Shown: in pieces, positions 31,689 through 33,236 of the stretch | Layout: every line of letters begins with the position of its first letter | Position numbering within the stretch: the stretch's first letter is position 1 | DNA from: JAZRPG01 sp045649105 | Lineage (GTDB): Bacteria; Bacillota; Clostridia; Oscillospirales; JAAYXM01 | Reading direction: 5' to 3' | Assembly (NCBI GenBank): GCA_045649105.1 | Contig: JAZRPG010000036.1 | Location: 1-33,236 of the forward strand | DNA length: 33,236 nucleotides | Program-made: the position numbers and the translations under genes | The notes under the pieces: generated by a model | What the model was told of the DNA's origin: nothing | Databases searched by the model: none | Seen by the model: the letters and a program-made list of their open reading frames with translations, nothing else

Positions 31689-32681
31689 CTATCCTTTCAA
31701 GCCGCCTTGAACGGCAAGTTCCGACAGCCTGCAAATAAGGCTGCCTGCAATATGGGAAACGCCTATGTTCTGTGCTAAGTCCTGCCTTGCAGTGTTCAGG
31801 CAGTCAGACATTTGTGAGCAAATATGTTCAGAAAAAACCTTAGACAGTGCTTGTGCATGTTCGGGATTCAGGTTGGAAAGAGGAAGGCATCGTGCGCCTG
31901 ACCTCAGAGCCACCGCATCGCGGAGAACAACTAAAAGCTCATTGCAGACTGAAATAAACCCATCCCGCTTTTGCTTTTCCGCGGCGGAGATGCTGCGGAA
32001 AATCAGGAGCTCATCCATTGCTGCGAGTGCCTGAGCAATATCAGAGGCAAGCCCGACGGATTTTTCATCCGCGTTATCCGATAAAAAGCTGCATGTGCCG
32101 CCGCAGGTTGATATAATTTTTTCAATCTCATCGGCAGTGGCGTCAGGCCGCTTTTTGCGGATAAGCATATGCATGTCCGAATCTGAAAGAGGGCTGAGAG
32201 CGATATGCGCAACCCTGGACAGAACAGTAGGCAATAAATCACTGTAATTATAGCATAAAAGAATGAAAAAAGTAAATACCGGCGGCTCTTCTAATATTTT
32301 CAATAAAGCGTCCTGAGCCTGGTGTGTAAGCGTCTCTGCGCGGTTGATTATATACACCTTGCGCTCACCGTCATTCGGGCGCAAAAGTGCGTCACGCTTC
32401 AGTGTGCGTATTTCATCGACCTTGACGGTACCATCGCGCTGCCCGAGTTCAATAATATCAGGGTGCGAGCCGCCAAGAGCCTTTTTGCATGCGGCACATT
32501 TACCGCATGGCACATCATCGCCGGTGCAGACAAGTGCGCGCGCAATAATTCCGGCAAGTGTCCGCTTGCCGATGCCGCGTTCGCCTGTCAGAAGAAGTGC
32601 GTGAGGGAAAGAGGCGCGCGCAAAGGCGGCACTGAGATATTCCTTCGCACGCGCATTTCCGTAAAAACCTTCAAAATTCAT
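31689..32681 (-). CDS. holB: DNA polymerase III delta' subunit
   Basis: A 330-residue clamp-loader subunit of the replication machinery. The AAA+ P-loop GERGIGKRT (about 33–41) is near the N-terminus, followed by the zinc-binding cysteines in VCTGDDVPCGKCAAC (C52, C59, C62, C65), VDEIRTLKRDALLRP, INRAETLTHQAQDALLKILEEPP (Walker-B-like region of delta'), and LLPTVLSR sensor region. ATG 32681 gives the family-like start MNFEGFYGN; a TTG at 32699 would overlap darA. The ribosome-binding site is weak, suggesting coupling to darA, whose stop is 4 bases upstream. Confidence 0.93.
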   Translation of the reverse strand: MNFEGFYGNARAKEYLSAAFARASFPHALLLTGERGIGKRTLAGIIARALVCTGDDVPCGKCAACKKALGGSHPDIIELGQRDGTVKVDEIRTLKRDALLRPNDGERKVYIINRAETLTHQAQDALLKILEEPPVFTFFILLCYNYSDLLPTVLSRVAHIALSPLSDSDMHMLIRKKRPDATADEIEKIISTCGGTCSFLSDNADEKSVGLASDIAQALAAMDELLIFRSISAAEKQKRDGFISVCNELLVVLRDAVALRSGARCLPLSNLNPEHAQALSKVFSEHICSQMSDCLNTARQDLAQNIGVSHIAGSLICRLSELAVQGGLKG

Positions 32682-32685
32682 GCCG

Positions 32686-33009
32686 TTATATTTTTTCAAA
32701 CCGCTCTACATCCATGACGAATATCGTAGCGCCGCCAACGGATATTTCGACCGGTGCAGCCGGAATCATGCCGATACCGAAATCAGACGCAGAAGGTACG
32801 AGCTGTTTTCTGCTATGGGAATGTTCATTTATAATGCTGAGTACTTCGTCCAGCTTTTCTTCATCTACGCCGATGAGAACTGTCGTATTTCCTGTTTTCA
32901 GGAAACCGCCTGTGGTTGCAAGCTTAGTGACAAAAAAGCCGGATTTTGTGAGCGCAGAAACAACTGTGTTAGCGTCGTCTGCATTGATTATTGCCATTAC
33001 CATCTTCAT
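32686..33009 (-). CDS. darA: Cyclic-di-AMP receptor (DarA/PstA, PII-like)
   Basis: A 107-residue PII-like protein, the size of Bacillus DarA and Staphylococcus PstA. It starts MKMVMAIINADDANTVVSALTKSGF, then has the nucleotide-binding TTGGFLKTGNTTVLIGV and ends GGATIFVMDVERFEKI. The TxGGFLxxGNTT motif is the family's c-di-AMP pocket. What DarA controls downstream is not established. ATG 33009 follows ATGGAGGTA. It lies between the decarboxylase and holB, as in the Bacillus yaaO–tmk–darA–yaaR–holB cluster but without tmk and yaaR. Confidence 0.94.
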   Translation of the reverse strand: MKMVMAIINADDANTVVSALTKSGFFVTKLATTGGFLKTGNTTVLIGVDEEKLDEVLSIINEHSHSRKQLVPSASDFGIGMIPAAPVEISVGGATIFVMDVERFEKI

Positions 33010-33028
33010 AGTGAGTACCTCCATTTTT

Positions 33029-33236
33029 TTATAATATAACGGATATATCATCATCAGGTGAAAATCCGTTTTCCAACAAAAATGATATGTGCTCGGGTTC
33101 TATAACCTCGCCTCCGCATACTGTTGGCGTTCCCGGAGGGTATAGGCATATTGAACCGGCGGAAATCATGCCGGCACAATCAGCTAGCCTTTTTGTTGTA
33201 TGCCGGGAAAGCAAAGCTTCATGCGGAGATAATCGT
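33029..33236 (-). CDS. Orn/Lys/Arg decarboxylase family, C-terminal end (5' truncated)
   Basis: The frame is open to the window edge; about 68 C-terminal residues are visible. LSPHEALL near the start and MISAGSICLYPPGTPTVCGGEVI match the C-terminal domain of aliphatic amino-acid decarboxylases such as Bacillus YaaO (YPPGIP is the usual motif). The PLP-binding domain is beyond the window, so the substrate cannot be judged. Its position upstream of darA–holB agrees with yaaO. Nineteen bases separate it from darA. Confidence 0.85.
   Translation of the reverse strand, partial: RLSPHEALLSRHTTKRLADCAGMISAGSICLYPPGTPTVCGGEVIEPEHISFLLENGFSPDDDISVIL

Noticed and set aside
1..33236. CRISPR arrays, phage genes, insertion sequences, toxin–antitoxin pairs
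   Set aside because: No regularly spaced repeats, transposase, integrase or phage structural motifs were found. The tandem repeats seen are protein-level only.

Overview
This window looks like a chromosomal core segment from an anaerobic Clostridia-type Firmicute. The evidence is SLH-domain surface proteins and no outer-membrane genes, a fused IspH–ribosomal S1 gene, a clostridial BaiN–HutP–cmk–plsC–ispH/rpsA gene order, a darA–holB–ricT cluster, consensus sigma-A-like promoters (TTGACA/T, 17-bp spacer, TATAAT) and strong AGGAGG ribosome-binding sites. The genus is not determined. No phage, plasmid, CRISPR, restriction or other defence locus was seen. Most of the window is well-known housekeeping machinery, and I found no clearly new multi-gene system.

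Region 1 (1–7220, + strand): the 3' end of a serine hydrolase gene, then a tight operon of trmB, an RpiR-family regulator, a BaiN-like flavoprotein, a HutP-family protein, cmk, plsC and the ispH–rpsA fusion. It ends at a strong terminator. Region 2 (7249–10982): a promoter and a two-gene heterodimeric ABC exporter with one degenerate and one canonical ATP site. Region 3 (11009–14730): rpmG–secE–nusG–rplK–rplA and then rplJ–rplL, with two L1-binding-site mimics and an L10 leader; rpoB does not follow rplL. Region 4 (14760–15263): tRNA-Ser(GGA) with two stem mismatches, its terminator, and a non-coding stretch full of inverted repeats.

Region 5 (15203–19938): a membrane GGDEF protein, a MATE transporter and an Sfp-type phosphopantetheinyl transferase, closed by a bidirectional terminator. 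Region 6 (19952–24765): two divergent SLH-domain surface proteins sharing a 300-bp promoter region, one with a structured 5' leader. Region 7 (24786–29410, – strand): comEA-like gene, OmpR-type response regulator, sensor kinase, GerMN lipoprotein and O-acetylhomoserine sulfhydrylase, apparently one transcription unit. Region 8 (29444–33236): a D,D-carboxypeptidase on the + strand facing a – strand cluster of a decarboxylase (partial), darA, holB and ricT.

The genes most worth a second look are the ispH–rpsA fusion with an internal start site, the paired L1 mimics, the divergent SLH locus with its leader, the mtrAB–lpqB-like arrangement of the two-component operon, and the odd tRNA-Ser.
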